From NCBI GenBank assembly GCA_002205965.3, contig NADL03000625.1:496001-560000 (forward strand): a stretch of DNA of 64,000 nt, read 5' to 3'. A model generated the notes under the pieces. It worked only from the letters and a program-made list of their open reading frames with translations, had not been told where the DNA came from and ran no database searches. This document shows, piece by piece, positions 34,825 to 46,169 of the stretch; the first letter of the stretch is position 1, and every line of letters starts with the position of its first letter. Position numbers and translations under genes: made by a program. Source of the DNA: Kappaphycus alvarezii (taxonomy: Eukaryota; Rhodophyta; Florideophyceae; Gigartinales; Solieriaceae).

Positions 34825-36350
34825 CAAGCCTACTATTTTTTCGTCTTTCTGCTGCATTGGCAACGGTGCGTGCCTCGTGTGCTCCAATGGACATGAAGCC
34901 CTCTTGGAGTGGCGATGTTACTGTGACGTAGTACGCCACCGGGAGAGGCGGCCAGGTGTTAATGTCGTTTGACCTCGGGTGCACTAGGATGTCCGCAGGC
35001 CGTGCATTCAGTACGTGAAGTAAGTACTTAACCTCATATTGGACGCCGACTCTTGCTGCCTTGAACATATGTCGATCAAATACCTTCACTACGGCACCGT
35101 ACCGGTCAATCCATCCTAGGCCTTCTTTTGCAAAAATCCGCTGCATGGTCACCTCGGTTGTCCATGGGCCTATTGTACTACGCGCACTGCTACGGTACAG
35201 TGTCTTCAAACACGTGAACTCCCAGGCGGCGGCGTAGCATCACTGTCCACATCTTATTATAAGTTCGGCTGACCGCAGACGGATGTGCGGTGAGAGAAGC
35301 TGCAGCAGGCGTCTCTAGGTATTCGTGGAGGCGGATCCTTCGCCTAATATCAGCTTCGAAATTCAGCGCGGTGCTTGGAAACCTTTCCCATTCGTCTTCT
35401 TCCAGAATACCTTTGCTGCCGACTTGCGCCAGGCTCGATACAAAATGCTGTGTGTATTATCGGGCTTGTTTGCAAGACCGGCGGCTTTCAGTGTTTCAGG
35501 GAGACCACCATGTCCGCCAGAGAAGCTTGGGTGGAGAAGTCGGACAAACTCGAGGAGGTAGCTATCAGCCTGTGCATAGCTTTGTGCACGGTACTGGGCT
35601 ACGCAAGAATCATCGGAGCATCTCACTTGTTCGGAGTCGATGATGCTAGCCGCATACGGCGCTAAATTCAGCGTTCCCACAGGGATGGATCCATGGCCCC
35701 CGAAGTGCAATGGAAGAGCCATTTGCTGGCGGACAGAACTTGTCATCGGCACGTTGTTTGACCGCAAATAATACTCCATCTGCTCTTGGTCCAATCTCAT
35801 TTTAAGCACGCTTGTTGCACTCGGCGGTGTAAGCTTTGTTACATGGTGTAGCTTGCATGCCGAGGCACAAACACGGTGAAGGTGGAACCGGATGCGAGCA
35901 TCCCCAGTCCCGTCGATCAGCGAAAACGCGTTTTGGCATCCAGCAATTTTATCACTAGGAAAGTTCTCCATGAATTGAGGCGAACCGATCGGGGCGTCGA
36001 AGTGGTCAATTCCGTGCTCGGAGAAGTTCTCATTTGGGATGCGGTCCAGTGGGAGTGTGTCATTGGCATGTTGGCGCGGCCAGAATAATCGTTTCCCCGC
36101 AGGGTTAAAATGCAGGCCACGATCAGGTCCCTTAGACCGCAGGATATCGACTTTCTTGTCGAGCTCAGTGTGCTCGCCTATAAGGGTGCAGTCGCCATTA
36201 TCATCTGTGCAGATAAAGTTCTGCGTGATCAGAAATTTCTCTTGCCAGTGGATGCATGACAAGGGAGAACATCAACATGCTTGCTGCGTCCCCTTGCTGC
36301 ATTTCTTCTTGGCAGTGGATGTCTTGTGTGGATACCGCAGGCAAAACTAG
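34825..36350 (-). pseudogene. LINE-B relative, C-terminal half (minus strand)
   Basis: The frame 36262-35363 carries an RT thumb and post-RT region: GLHFNPAGKRLFWP, RFHLHRVCASACKLHHV, LPLHFGGHGS and YAASIIDS match LINE-B (FHLHRFCANASKVIHL, LPFSMGGLGL, YAASVIDS). The frame 35209-34820 holds the RLE core RPADILVH...AYYVTVTSPLQ. The CCHC part between them is out of frame. The RT catalytic part is absent (5' truncation near 36350), and the C terminus is cut by the copia LTR at 34824. It is diverged from the LINE-B copies at 39-46 kb. Confidence 0.75.
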
Positions 36351-36489
36351 CGACGACATTTGACGAGCCTACATCATGTTCAGAAAGCAGACGCCACTTT
36401 GGTCGGAAGGATGTGAAAATTAAAAAAACATTTTTACAAGTCGTGGAGAACTACTTCACTTCTTTTTCATATAGAATACAGTGATGAAA

Positions 36490-36590
36490 AATCTGGAACA
36501 AGTTTTATTAGCGGTCAGCAATTTTTATTTATTTTGAATCATCAAAAGTAATTTTATCTATTTCCACTGGTCCATGTTTATACTGTATCG
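36490..36590 (+). repeat. Fragment of copia-like LTR
   Basis: TTATTTTGAATCATCAAAAG and ATTTTATCTATTT..CACTGG follow the central LTR segment. Similarity fades on both sides. Confidence 0.4.
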
Positions 36591-36901
36591 TCTTTACGGC
36601 ACTTAGAGCATCTTTACCGTTGTATCTATTTCCTAAAAGTTTCGACTTATAGAAAAATGAAACTCTACCAATAATTTCTATTCTAATCGTTTTCTATTTT
36701 CCCCGAATAGCGTGCGAAATAATTGTATTGAAACCCCGAATACAGCAAAAAAGCCCCCTATTCTATTTGACAATTGTTACAATTGTAGCAGCACAAATGA
36801 CTAAAAACTCCCGCGGAGGAAGTAAAACTCTACTGCGGCATGGGCGCCAAATGATGCAAAGTTAGTGCGAATAACTTTCCTCAAAAGAACGCAATCTCAC
36901 T

Positions 36902-37796
36902 ATGGCCGCAGCCTTTTCATCAACCTCGAGTACGCGAAAAGGATCAAAAACGGGGCGTGGGAAAAGCTGGAGCAACGAAGAAAACGAGACTCTTGCACGA
37001 GTTTGGATAGCCGCGTACGAGGAACCGGTTTATGGAACAAATCAGACCTCAAAAGCCTTAACAGAGACCCTGCACGGGTAGTTTGCAGAGAAAGCTACCC
37101 TTGCCGGTAGTGGCTTGGATGGAAGCTATGTATATCGCACTGCATCCAGCTGGAAGTCGCACTTCGCCATCCTTTCCGATGATGTGCAGTAATTGCTTGT
37201 TTTTCGTAGAGTTAGGCGTGTGACCCAACCGGGGTTACCGAGGACAATATACTTTCGATTTCTGTTGCAATACATCTTGACGAATCTTCCTTGATGGACT
37301 ACAACAAGAAAGACTTCAGCAATGAAAAGTGGGTTTCGTTTCGGGCTTGTAAGGTATTTAGCACTCACCCAAAGTGGTCGCACCAAAGTTCCTAGACAGA
37401 TGAACGCAAAACAAGAGATGGTGAAGTCATGAATGTTACGGGAACACTCACGAAAAGTCCTTCTTTTGAGCGATACAGGACTGGAAACAAGAATGCAGAA
37501 CTGCTGCGTCAAGAAGAATTGCGTACGCAAGCGGTTAGATCGCTTGCACAATCTGCGAAACGAAAGTCGGATGCTTAGAAGGACGCAACGAAATCGCCAT
37601 TTTTTCTCGAAAAGATGCGTCTATTCCGGAGACTACCGAGTTCTTTTCGGTCCTTCGCAGGATTCACCTTGCCCGAGCGGTTAAACGTGCAAGAGAAGCC
37701 GAGAAGGATGCGGGTATTGACATGGAAGCGGACACGAACTGTAACCAAATGGGGACTGTACAGAAGAGCAACGAAATCGTTTTACCAAACATATGA
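36902..37796 (+). pseudogene. Harbinger-associated Myb/SANT-like protein, broken frame
   Basis: ATG at 36902 opens MAAAFSSTSST...GRGKSWSNEENETLARVW, with EEPVYGTNQTSKAL, the pattern of the Myb-like partner of plant-type PIF/Harbinger elements. An in-frame TAG (37079-37081) follows, then SWKSHFAILSDDVQ. In another frame KWVSFRACKVFSTHPKW (near 37320-37375) matches the family's second conserved block, followed by SPSFERYRTGNKNAELL and a basic tail, AVKRAREAEKDAG..., ending at 37794-37796. There are several breaks (stops, and one shift at a T6 run). The intact family protein binds element ends and brings the transposase to the nucleus. Confidence 0.75.
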
Positions 37797-37920
37797 GGTA
37801 ACTCAGTAGAGATCAGTTGCCACCATGCAGATGCCAAATGTGCTCCACCAAATCCTATTTCAGCGAGAAATGATCAACAGTACTTTTAATCCGTTTCTTT
37901 TGGGAAGCAACGATACTTGC

Positions 37921-39141
37921 TCAAGCTCCTGCCTTCAATATATTTTCGGTTAAAGTCTCTAGAGTATCTCTAGATTGCCATTGAAACTGCCTTTCTACCG
38001 TACACATATGTCTTGCTTCTTCTGCATACTGTAAAGCAAACATTCCTCTGTCGTAACTATCTCGCCGATGCTCTACAATCATGTTATGTAAGATGATGCA
38101 CGCCTCCATAACGCAGTTAATATCTTCCCGGTATCACAAGCAAGTCGGCCTCTCTAAGATATGAATTATGGCCAAAAATACGCCAAACGCTCTCTCCATA
38201 TCTTTGCGGACGCCTTCTTGAGCCGCAAAATAAATTTTTTGCTTCCTTGACTCAGATTCTTGTACCATTTTCATGACGAGTGCCCAATTCGGAAATATTC
38301 CACCAGAAAGGTAGTACGGCAGACAATGATCCCTTCCGATACCATTGCATCGAATAGATGGCGGAAAGCGACTAGCTAATATTTTCTCTATGGTGGGAGA
38401 TTTTTCCAGTATGTTTATGTCGTTTAATGAACCAGGATTACCACAAAAGACGTGCAATATCCAGAGTTCCCCATCTGCAATATTTTCCATTACAATTTTT
38501 GGTGCTTTCTCCTTTCCCTTGCACTGACCAGCCCAGGCCACTGCACAGTTCTTCCATAGCCAATGTTGGCAGTCTATGCCCCCCACACATCCTGGGAAAC
38601 CTCGAGCCGCATTAGTGGACATCAGTCGCTGCAAGTCACCTTAAGTTGGTTCTCGCAGATATTTAGATCCGAGCAAGTCAACAATTGATCTACAAAGTGC
38701 TTTCAAAGAGATAAGAACTGAGTCCTCTGACATTTTTAAATACTCATCGAGAGTATCGGCAGCCAGGCCATATGCAAGCATTCTTAAGGCTGCCACAAGT
38801 CGTTGTAGTGGATGAATTCCCGGTATGTTTGTTCCATCCGATCGCCTCACAAACAGTCCAGTCCCAATTATAGCGTTTCTAATCCGATCAAGCACTGCAA
38901 ATGACATTCTAAAGCGTCTCTTAAAAGATGAATTGTCCTTCCTTGGATGCTGAACTAGATAATCGGTGTCGAGCCTGAGCATTGCAGCATCTAAGTTGCG
39001 GATAATGTTTTCCCTTCTACCCGGTTTCGATCCAAGCTGTGTAGAGGAACTAATATGTGATGTAAAACCAGATAACATGCCGGTGGCAATAAGGTACGAC
39101 ATTATTTCGTCGTCAGACGAATCTTCATCATCGGCCATCAC
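37921..39141 (-). pseudogene. PIF/Harbinger transposase (DDE_Tnp_4 type), two in-frame stops
   Basis: A single minus-strand frame runs from ATG 39141 to the stop at 37921, broken only by TAA (38641-38643) and TGA (38134-38136). Motifs in order: an acidic N terminus (MMADDEDSSDDE), a helix-turn-helix-like region (PLQRLVAALRMLAYGLAADT), GCVGGIDCQHW (first D), FCGNPGSLNDINIL (second D), YYLSGGIFPNWA, RKDMERAFGVF (E), and CIILHNMIVEH near the end. Length is near 405 residues, normal for the family. Both stops are single-base changes (TGA sits where TGG fits). It converges with the Myb-like gene, giving the standard two-gene layout. Terminal inverted repeats were not found. The right end lies between 39142 and 39335. 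Confidence 0.88.
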
Positions 39142-39334
39142 AATGTCGACACCTTTAGACGTGGTGTCTGTGAGCCAAGCGAACGGCCTGAAATAAAATG
39201 AAAAACGAGTGCAGTGATGCGTACAGATAAAATATCTACTTTATTTTAATGTTTACGAGTAGATAATGTCAATAGCTTAACCCACTAAACACATTACAGG
39301 TGGCTCAAGAAAATAGAAAGTAGGTGCAATGGTA

Positions 39335-39625
39335 GAGATGCTGTTACTGTAACCAAAACGATATACTCCTTTCCCTTGTCTGAATTGATATCTACGGCGC
39401 CTTAGGCGACGACAGGAAGTGTTTTTTCCGCCGCCTTGCTTCCTTCGCTGCTTCCCGTCGTGGTTCCTCCGCTCAACTGAAGCTCCGCAACTTCGTCACT
39501 CGTTTTGCGTTAAGTCTCCAAATAATGCAGGCGCGACTGGTATCAACCCGCCGCCCGCATCCGTAGCTAATCTATGAATACCCTCCGCACGCTTCTGTGC
39601 AACATTGTTCAATCCATAAAGATTT
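39335..39625 (+). mobile_element. LINE-B 3' end, 5'-truncated copy
   Basis: It matches the 3' end of the copy at 39815-41530 (for example AACCAAAACGATAT, GAATTGATATCTA.GGCGCCTT, GCAGGCGCGAC, CCGCCGCCCGCA) and ends with the family tail AAAGATTTACC. The frame is broken by several indels. Confidence 0.75.
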
Positions 39626-39629
39626 ACCA

Positions 39630-39813
39630 TCATACTGTATTACATATGAAGCATTTTTTATGCCTGTCAGATGGTTTTTAAATTCTTCAGTTGTAATTAA
39701 TGGAAGTATAGTGCCGGTAAATAATTATTTGGATTAATGCTCACTAGGAGAATTATTCTATAATTATTATTGAGAATGAATTTGGTCTGCGAGAATTGTT
39801 ATACGGATGGAAT
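39630..39813 (+). repeat. Copia-like LTR, left part
   Basis: TTATTTGGATTAATGCTCAC, then TAATTATTATTGAGAATGAA, follows solo LTR positions about 11375-11455. The remainder of the same LTR resumes at 41535 after LINE-B copy 1. Confidence 0.55.
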
Positions 39814-39814
39814 C

Positions 39815-41530
39815 ATCTTTGTGGCTTTTCCACTCTGATCTGCGGCTTGGCACGCAGATGAAGGTAACATTGTTCTTCCTCGGTCCCAAGCCGCCGCTTC
39901 CATCTGTTTCATCCATCTTCAGGGAGGTCCACTAGGGCTCCAGCTCAACCTTGCCAAGAACCAAGTTTACGGCTCCTCCCCGTCCCACTCCCCTTTGCCA
40001 CTTCCCTGTCCCTTTTCAGGCCCCCCTGGTTTCATCGTGGTGGGATCTCCGATTTTCTTAGGCCATTTTGTTTCCCAATTTTTCACAGGCCGCCAACCCC
40101 CAGTTGACCGCGTCTTCCAATCCCTTCGATACTTGGATGATGCTCAATTGGCTTTCCACTTACACCGCTTCTGTGCGAACGCCTCTAAAGTCATTCACTT
40201 GCTACGTCGGATATATCTTCGAAGAGTAAAACACCCAAACCTTTCCCCCTTGCTACGTACGCTTCCCTCCACTCAATCTGCGGTACTCGCCGCCAGCTTC
40301 GATCAGAAGCAGAGGGAAGCGTTCCACCAATGGCAGCTGCCCTGCCCGGATAGAGCCTGGCTCCGAGCTTCTCTCCCCTTCTCAATGGGCGGTCTAGGTC
40401 TCCTGCAAATTTCCAACGTTGCCGAGGCTGCCTACGCAGCATCTGTAATTGATTCATTTGGACTTTACTCCGACCTGCTCTCTCTTCCCCAGGACCGCCA
40501 CCTGGAAGAGATCTCTCGGTCCGCCATCGCGATCTTATCCTCCCGCCACCTGCAGCTGTCTTCGTCGCTTACAGCTACGGCTCTTTTCGAGCGTTGTTCA
40601 TCGCCGGTCCCCGGCGAAAGGCTCCAGTCTGCGCTCACATCTTGACTTATGCTATAGAAGTCCGATAGGTTGTCGTTGTCCGCGGCAGCACACGACTGAG
40701 CACGGGTCCTCTCCGTGCGCACATCCTCCGCCTCATCTGTTCTCTCTTCGCTTCCTCACCCCCACCGCGGTATGTGCATGTCCTCTTCTATGTGTAAAGT
40801 CGCTCTGGCTCTCCATCTCGACATCGCGTTATTCTCTGGATCAACTCGCTGCCCGGTCTGCTCCCAGTGCTCCGCCGAATTCGCACCCGTCTTAGATCCA
40901 AGCGGTCAACACACGTTGACCTGCAAATACGAAAAAGGTATGACTCGTCGACATCACGTCCTCCGCAACGTTCTTGCCCGCTCATGTAAGAAAGTTTGGA
41001 TCGTCGCCCTCATCGAGCATCCGCTCCTCTACTCGGTTCCCAACTCGTCTGGGCATTCGGAGTCCCAGCGTTACGAATGGACATTTACATCCCCGCTGCA
41101 TACGGGCTTCACAGTACCAATATCGCCGTCTACATTACAATTGCCCACCCTCCGCACGCCGCCACATTTCGCCAAGTACGGTTACCGCAGGCGCTGTCGC
41201 AGCACTCGCAGGGCGCGAGAAACATCGTCATTACGGCACTTACTGCAACCAAAACGATATCCTCCTCTCCCTCGTCGGAATTGATATCTATGGCGCCTTG
41301 GGCGACGACGGCAAGGGTTTTTTCAGCTACATTGCTTCCTTCGCTACTTCCCTTCGCGGTTCATACTCTCAACGAGAGCTTTGCGACATCGTTATCCGTT
41401 TTGAGTTTAGTACCCAAGTGATGCAGGCGCGACAGGTTTCCACCCGCCGCCCGCACCTGTCGCTAATTTATGAATATGTTGCGCACGCTTCTGCGCAAAA
41501 TTGTACAACCTGTAAAGATTTACGACCGAT
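39815..41530 (+). pseudogene. LINE-B copy 1, 5'-truncated, inserted in an LTR
   Basis: It begins just before RT motif C, which here reads WHADEGN where the family has WYADDGN, followed by PRSQAAASICFIHLQGG. It then has FHLHRFCANASKVIHL, LPFSMGGLGLL, YAASVIDS, RCPVCSQCSAEFAPVLDP..HTLTCKY (endonuclease CCHC) and a C-terminal domain ending near 41470. Frames change several times. A 41-bp tail insertion interrupts it at 40208-40248. The 3' end is TGTAAAGATTTAC. Confidence 0.85.
40198..40258 (+). mobile_element. 41-bp LINE-A 3'-tail insertion with 10-bp TSD
   Basis: The direct repeat CTTGCTACGT (40198-40207 and 40249-40258) flanks 40208-40248. This insert reads CGGATATATCTTCGAAGAG and then AAAACACCCAAACC...CCCC, the terminal 41 bases of LINE-A. 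Deleting insert plus one repeat restores KVIHLLRTLPSTQS, which aligns with KVIYLLRTLYPHQS in LINE-B copy 2. Confidence 0.92.
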
Positions 41531-41534
41531 CTGC

Positions 41535-41715
41535 ACTACAAGTAGCCTTGGGCTGTTAGAAAAGTTTAGAAAGCCTCGGGCCATCGAACTATCCCCATCG
41601 ATCAATACACATTGGTTTTCTTTTTATTATTATTCTCAGTCCTATTCAGGTAATTTACTACTCATTTATTCGAAATTACTTATTTTGGATCTACACATAT
41701 CATTTAATTTTTACA
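41535..41715 (+). repeat. Copia-like LTR, right part
   Basis: GCTGTTAGAAAAG, GGGCCATCGAACTATCCCC, CATTTATTCGAAATTA and TTGGATCTAC match solo LTR positions about 11465-11640, continuing the part at 39630-39813. Confidence 0.6.
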
Positions 41716-42093
41716 GAGGAGGCCTACCATTTTCCTTCTAGTAACACTAGGAGACTAAGTACCGTAGGTCTTTAGCTGACTTGTCTTTGTTTGTATTTCT
41801 TCTCTTAAGCTCCCTCTTCCCCCTACACCTCGCCCTCCCTCGTCCGACGTTCGCGCCCGCTCCCGCGGTCCTGCTGTGTTTGCGCTCTGTCGCGCGACGA
41901 CGGTGCTTTTGCCCTCATCTCTCCTCTTCTCCCGTTTTTTTCCCTTTTTTCTTCTTCGCTTCTCCCGATCTTCGCCAGATTCGTTTTTCCACAGCGCTAT
42001 CTTATTGGCTACTTCTTGATTTTTTGTCTATCGTGATCTTTTTATTGGCTAATCCCTTTCCTGTGATCTCCCGACCCCACAGTTTCTGCCACC

Positions 42094-43242
42094 ATGCCTT
42101 CCCGACCTTCTTCTGGGCATTCTGACACCGTTGTCTCCCTAACTCATGGGTAGATGGATTACCTGGTCAAATGCATCTCCATCTTTGATGGGGTCATCGA
42201 TCTCTCCAACCCTACAGCCACAGCTGCATTCTGTTCTGCCGTTCAGAACTCCCCCTTGACAACCGCTCTGCCCCCTTCTCTGCAAAACAACCCTCAGTTT
42301 CGTTCCGTTCTGCAGATCTTGACCTCTCTTGCGGCCCCTTCCTCGCCAACTTCTCCTGCCACTGAATCGGACCAATCTCCCAATACTGCTCCTCTGCCTC
42401 CCGCCCAATCCTACCTACGCGCGGCGAGCATGCCCCCAACGGCCCCAAAACCCCTCTGTCGTCTCCCTTTCCTGGGCCGCCAAGGCCTCACCCAACATGG
42501 TGACCTTTCAGCTGTTAGGATCTCCACCAAGTTTGCGGGCCGCGTCCGCCGAGCTACTCGCGGGCTTTTTGGCGGCAAAACCTAACGAGTTGTCGTCGTC
42601 ACGTCTCCTTCGGACTTTCCCGTACACGATCCGTCCGCTTTCCGCCAAGCCATCACACAAGGTGGTTTTCCCGGCTCCTGTTCCATTATTCGCTCCTCTT
42701 CCCCTCATGTCTTCATGGTGTGCGCTGCCGAGCGGGATTTGGCGTCTTTGCCTCCCGCCTATACCGCCTTCCGAAACTTGGCGAAGACATCGGACAACTA
42801 CGACCCTCCCGAACTCGTGTTTTCCGAAATCATAGAATCTCTTCAGACCTATCTCCTGCCCAGCTCCCCGGCGTCCTTCTTGGCCTTCGACAGGAAATCG
42901 AACCTGGAATCTCCGTCCTGCCAGTGGTATCCGGCTCCTGCTTTTGCCCAATCCCTCCGTGAAATGGAATCCGCAGCTTACCAGACTCTTTCTGCCGATC
43001 CCACCTTTGCCCGGGACATGCCTCCCCTCGCACCCCCTTCGGTTCCCGCTGTCCACTCTAAGCGCCGTCGCGCCCGTCCAGAAGTGACCGATACGGACGG
43101 CTTTACCCTGGTTGCACTTCGCGGCCCTGGGCCCGCGACCTCTTCTGCTCCTAGCGCCCCCGTTCCCCCGCAGGTTGACGGTCGGTTCTCTGTCCTTGAA
43201 TACGTCCCAGTTCCGGAATCAATGACCGATATTGGCCAGTAG
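42094..43242 (+). pseudogene. LINE-B copy 2 ORF, N-terminal part
   Basis: ATG 42094 has a good context (CACCATGCC) and opens MPSRPSSGHSD..., but an in-frame TAG at 42151-42153 precedes MDYLVKCISIFDG... (42154). The frame moves at about 42450 (one extra C in CCCC) and about 42580 (one base missing). It then continues VVVVTSPSDF...CAAERDLASLPP...KRRRARPEVTDTDGFTLV to the stop at 43242. No known domain is seen. It is rich in Pro, Ser and Ala with a basic patch, so nucleic-acid binding is plausible. The next frame has no early ATG, so the two were probably one ORF. Confidence 0.65.
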
Positions 43243-46067
43243 GATTGCTTCTGTCCCTCCTACTGCCCTTACTTTTCCTGCTCTTTTCAGGGCTTCGATA
43301 CCCGTTCTTCCGTACATCCCTCGCCCAGTTCAAGAAGCGGCCTACGACCTCTATTTTGCCTCCCTGAGCCGTGTCATCGCTGCTCCGTCTGATGCACATC
43401 GTCATCGTGCCCTTCTCGAACTTGTCGCCCTCCCCAAACTCGTATTTCGACGCAATCATCCTCGCTTCCATCGCTCGAGCCGCTCTGAAAACTGCTCCAA
43501 TCTTGCTGACCGCATTCGTATCGCATCTTCCGGTCTCTTCGATGACCTCTTCATTGAAGCCCTCTCCCTCTTCAGGGCTTCCCACCCCCTTGCTACTCAT
43601 GCCGACGCCTCTCCTTCCCCATCTACGCTCCAGCGCAGCCGCCGCTTACTGCACCGTGGCAGTCCTTCCCGCGCCACAGCAGCCTTACTGCACGATACCC
43701 CGCCTGTTGTGCCCTCGGAAGACAATCTCCGCAGACTCAAATCCCTTCACCCCGCGCCCGCGTCCCCCGTTCAGCCCCTTCCTAACTCTCGTCTTCCCCC
43801 TGCCGTCAAGTTTTCCGTTTCGGATGTTCGTAGAGCCATCCATAGCCCCGACCCGTCCACCGCCCCTGGATCTGATGGCCTTTCCCCGGTCTTTCTCCGT
43901 ATGTTGCTTCGACCTGCGGGGGGAGTACATCCCGCCCGTGACTGTCTTTATGTGCTGACCAAGTTTGTTAACATGTGTTCCAAAGGCGAACTACCGGACT
44001 CGTGCCGGGCCTACTTCTGCGGGGGCCGGCTCACAGCCCTCCACAAGCCCAACGGTGGACTTCGCCCTATAGCTGTTGGTCTCCTCCTCCGCGGACTTAT
44101 TGCCCGCCTCTTCGCTCACAAGGCTTGCTCGACTACAGCTTCCTATCTCTTGCCTCATCAACTCGGCGTGGGCGTTAAAAGTGGGGCTGAGGCCATTGTT
44201 CAGGCGTCCGTCGCCTGACGCAAAACACCAAGTTCCAGGACCACGTATTGATCCAAGTCGATGCCCACAATGCTTTCAACAGCATTTCTCGACAACGCAT
44301 TCTTGATGCCGTTCTGGACTTTGCACCTGGCATCGCGCGATGGGTTCACTACTGCTATGGGGATACCTCTTTTCTCTCATTCGGTTCATTCTCCATACTA
44401 AGCGCCGATGACACTCAACAGGGGGATCCGTTGGGGGCTCTGCTTTTCGCTCTCGCTCTCCATCCTCTCGTTCTCAAGTTCCAGGAGCAATTCCGGCCCC
44501 CGCTCAACGCTTGGTATGCAGACGATGGGAACTTGGTCGTTCCCCGCTCGCAGGCCCTCGAGGCTTTGCAATTCTTCCAGAGTCAGGGACAAGCCATCGG
44601 GTTCGCACTGGATATGACCAAAACCCACCTATACGGCCTCTCCTATAATCCTTCTCCCTCACTCTTCCCTGCCCCTTCTCCACGCCCGATGGCATTACCG
44701 TTCTCGGCTCTCCCATTGGTTCCGATTCCTTCGTCAGCACCGCATTCGACACCCGTCAAGCTGCAGTAGATCGCATCTTTTCCTGTCTTCAGTCCCTCGA
44801 TGACGCCCAGATGGCCTACCACTAGCACCGTTTCTGTGCGAGCGCCTGTAAGGTTATTTATCTGCTGCGGACTCTCTACCCCCACCAATCTACGGCTTTG
44901 GCCGTCAGCTTCGACCGGAAGCAGCGGGAGGCTTTCGCACAGATTCATGGTCCTTGCACCGACTCCGAATGGGAGCAAGCCTGCCTTCCTATTTCCTACG
45001 GTGGTCTCGGCATTCCTCTTGCTTCTTCAATCCCTGAGTCCGCTTATGCGGCTTCGATAATTGATGTTTTCCGCCGTTTCTCAGATCTGCTCTCCTTCTC
45101 GGGAGACCAACACCTGGAAGAAGTGCCTCGGGCCGCGATTTCTTTATTATCTACCCGTCATCCAGATCTCTCGGCTTCCTTGTCGCCCACTTCCCTGTTT
45201 CAGCGATGTCAAACGCCTGTCCCCGGCGAACGGCTCCAGTCTGCTATCTCGTCTGAGCTTCACAGTTCGACGTTTGATCGGATCCTCCGATCATCCTCTG
45301 ACCGCGACAGATCTCGCCTCCTATCCGTCCGTGAGTCGTCCGCCTGTTCAGCTTTCTCAACTTTACCGCACCCTCACCGCGGAACGTATCTGTCCTCGCA
45401 AGCTTGGATAGTCGCTGTATCTCTACGCCTCGGCCGCGCGATTTTCTCTGGTCATGATCGATGTCCGGTATGTGCTCGCCGTTCCAACGACATCGCCCCG
45501 TTGCTCGATCCCCTGGGCAAACATGCCCTCACCTGTAAGTACAACGATGGGCAGACTCGTCGCCACAATGTCTTGCGTAACGCTCTCCATCGTTACTGTA
45601 AGGAGCTTGGAATTTCTGCCTCTCTTGAACATCTGCTTCCTCCCCTTCCCCCTTCGTCCTCTCCCTCGTCCGCCCTTCGCATAGATCTTTATATCCCTGC
45701 TGCATATGGCCTCGACCCGAAGGATATCGTTTTGGATGTCACAGTAGCCCATCCGCAGGTCACTTCTCGCGTTTCCCAGTGTGCCCTATCTGGCGGCGCA
45801 GCTGCCCCAATGGCTGAACGTGCGAAACACACGCACTACGGTCTAGTCTGCCACGCGAACGATATACGGCTTCTTCCTGTTGGTATTGATGTGTTCGGTG
45901 TCCTTGGGGCCGACGGGGCGACTTTCTTCCGGCGGCTTTCTACGTTCGCTGCTGCCCGTCGAGGCACCACTCCCCAATGGGAGCTGCACCTCCTAATCAC
46001 CCGCTTTGTGTTCTGCTTGCATGGGTTGCAAGCTCGTCAAGTTCTTACCAGATGCATTTCCGATTAG
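43232..46067 (+). pseudogene. LINE-B copy 2 reverse transcriptase and RLE endonuclease
   Basis: Three frames in series (43232-44218, 44248-44769, 44898-46067) are each offset as if one base were missing. RT fingers: DVRRAIHSPDPSTAPGSDGL and GGLRPIAVG. Motif A is QVDAHNAFN (44254 onward), motif B QGDPLGALLFALAL, and motif C YADD at 44515-44526. After RT come FDRKQREAF and YGGLGIPLA, then the endonuclease CPVC...GKHALTCKYNDGQTRRHN and LRIDLYIPAAYGL..DIVLDVTVAHP (PD...D-type core). It carries out target-primed reverse transcription in the nucleus. It is inactive as read here. Confidence 0.88.
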
Positions 46068-46169
46068 TTTCTCTCTCATCCCCGTTCGCATGTTAGTTTC
46101 TCTGTAATCCCCCTCAGCATGTTCTCCCACATGCTTTTTCCACATCCCGTAAAGATTACACACACTAGG

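Larger units (their letters stand above)
41752..46161 (+). mobile_element. LINE-B copy 2, near full length, TSD ACACTAGG
   Basis: A pyrimidine-rich 5' UTR (41752-42093) is followed by one long coding region in shifting frames (42094-46067) and a short 3' UTR ending GTAAAGATTACAC. ACACTAGG occurs at 41744-41751 and 46162-46169, extendable to 11 bp with one mismatch. The single ORF with central RT and C-terminal RLE is the architecture of R2/NeSL/Hero-type elements (family knowledge). There is no poly-A tail. Confidence 0.8.

Noticed and set aside
37610-37700. tRNA-like look of short GC stretches
   Set aside because: No cloverleaf pairing. The stretch is part of the Myb-like coding remnant.
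36780-39335. Terminal inverted repeats of the Harbinger element
   Set aside because: No convincing inverted pair or TWA duplication was found by eye on the two flanks.
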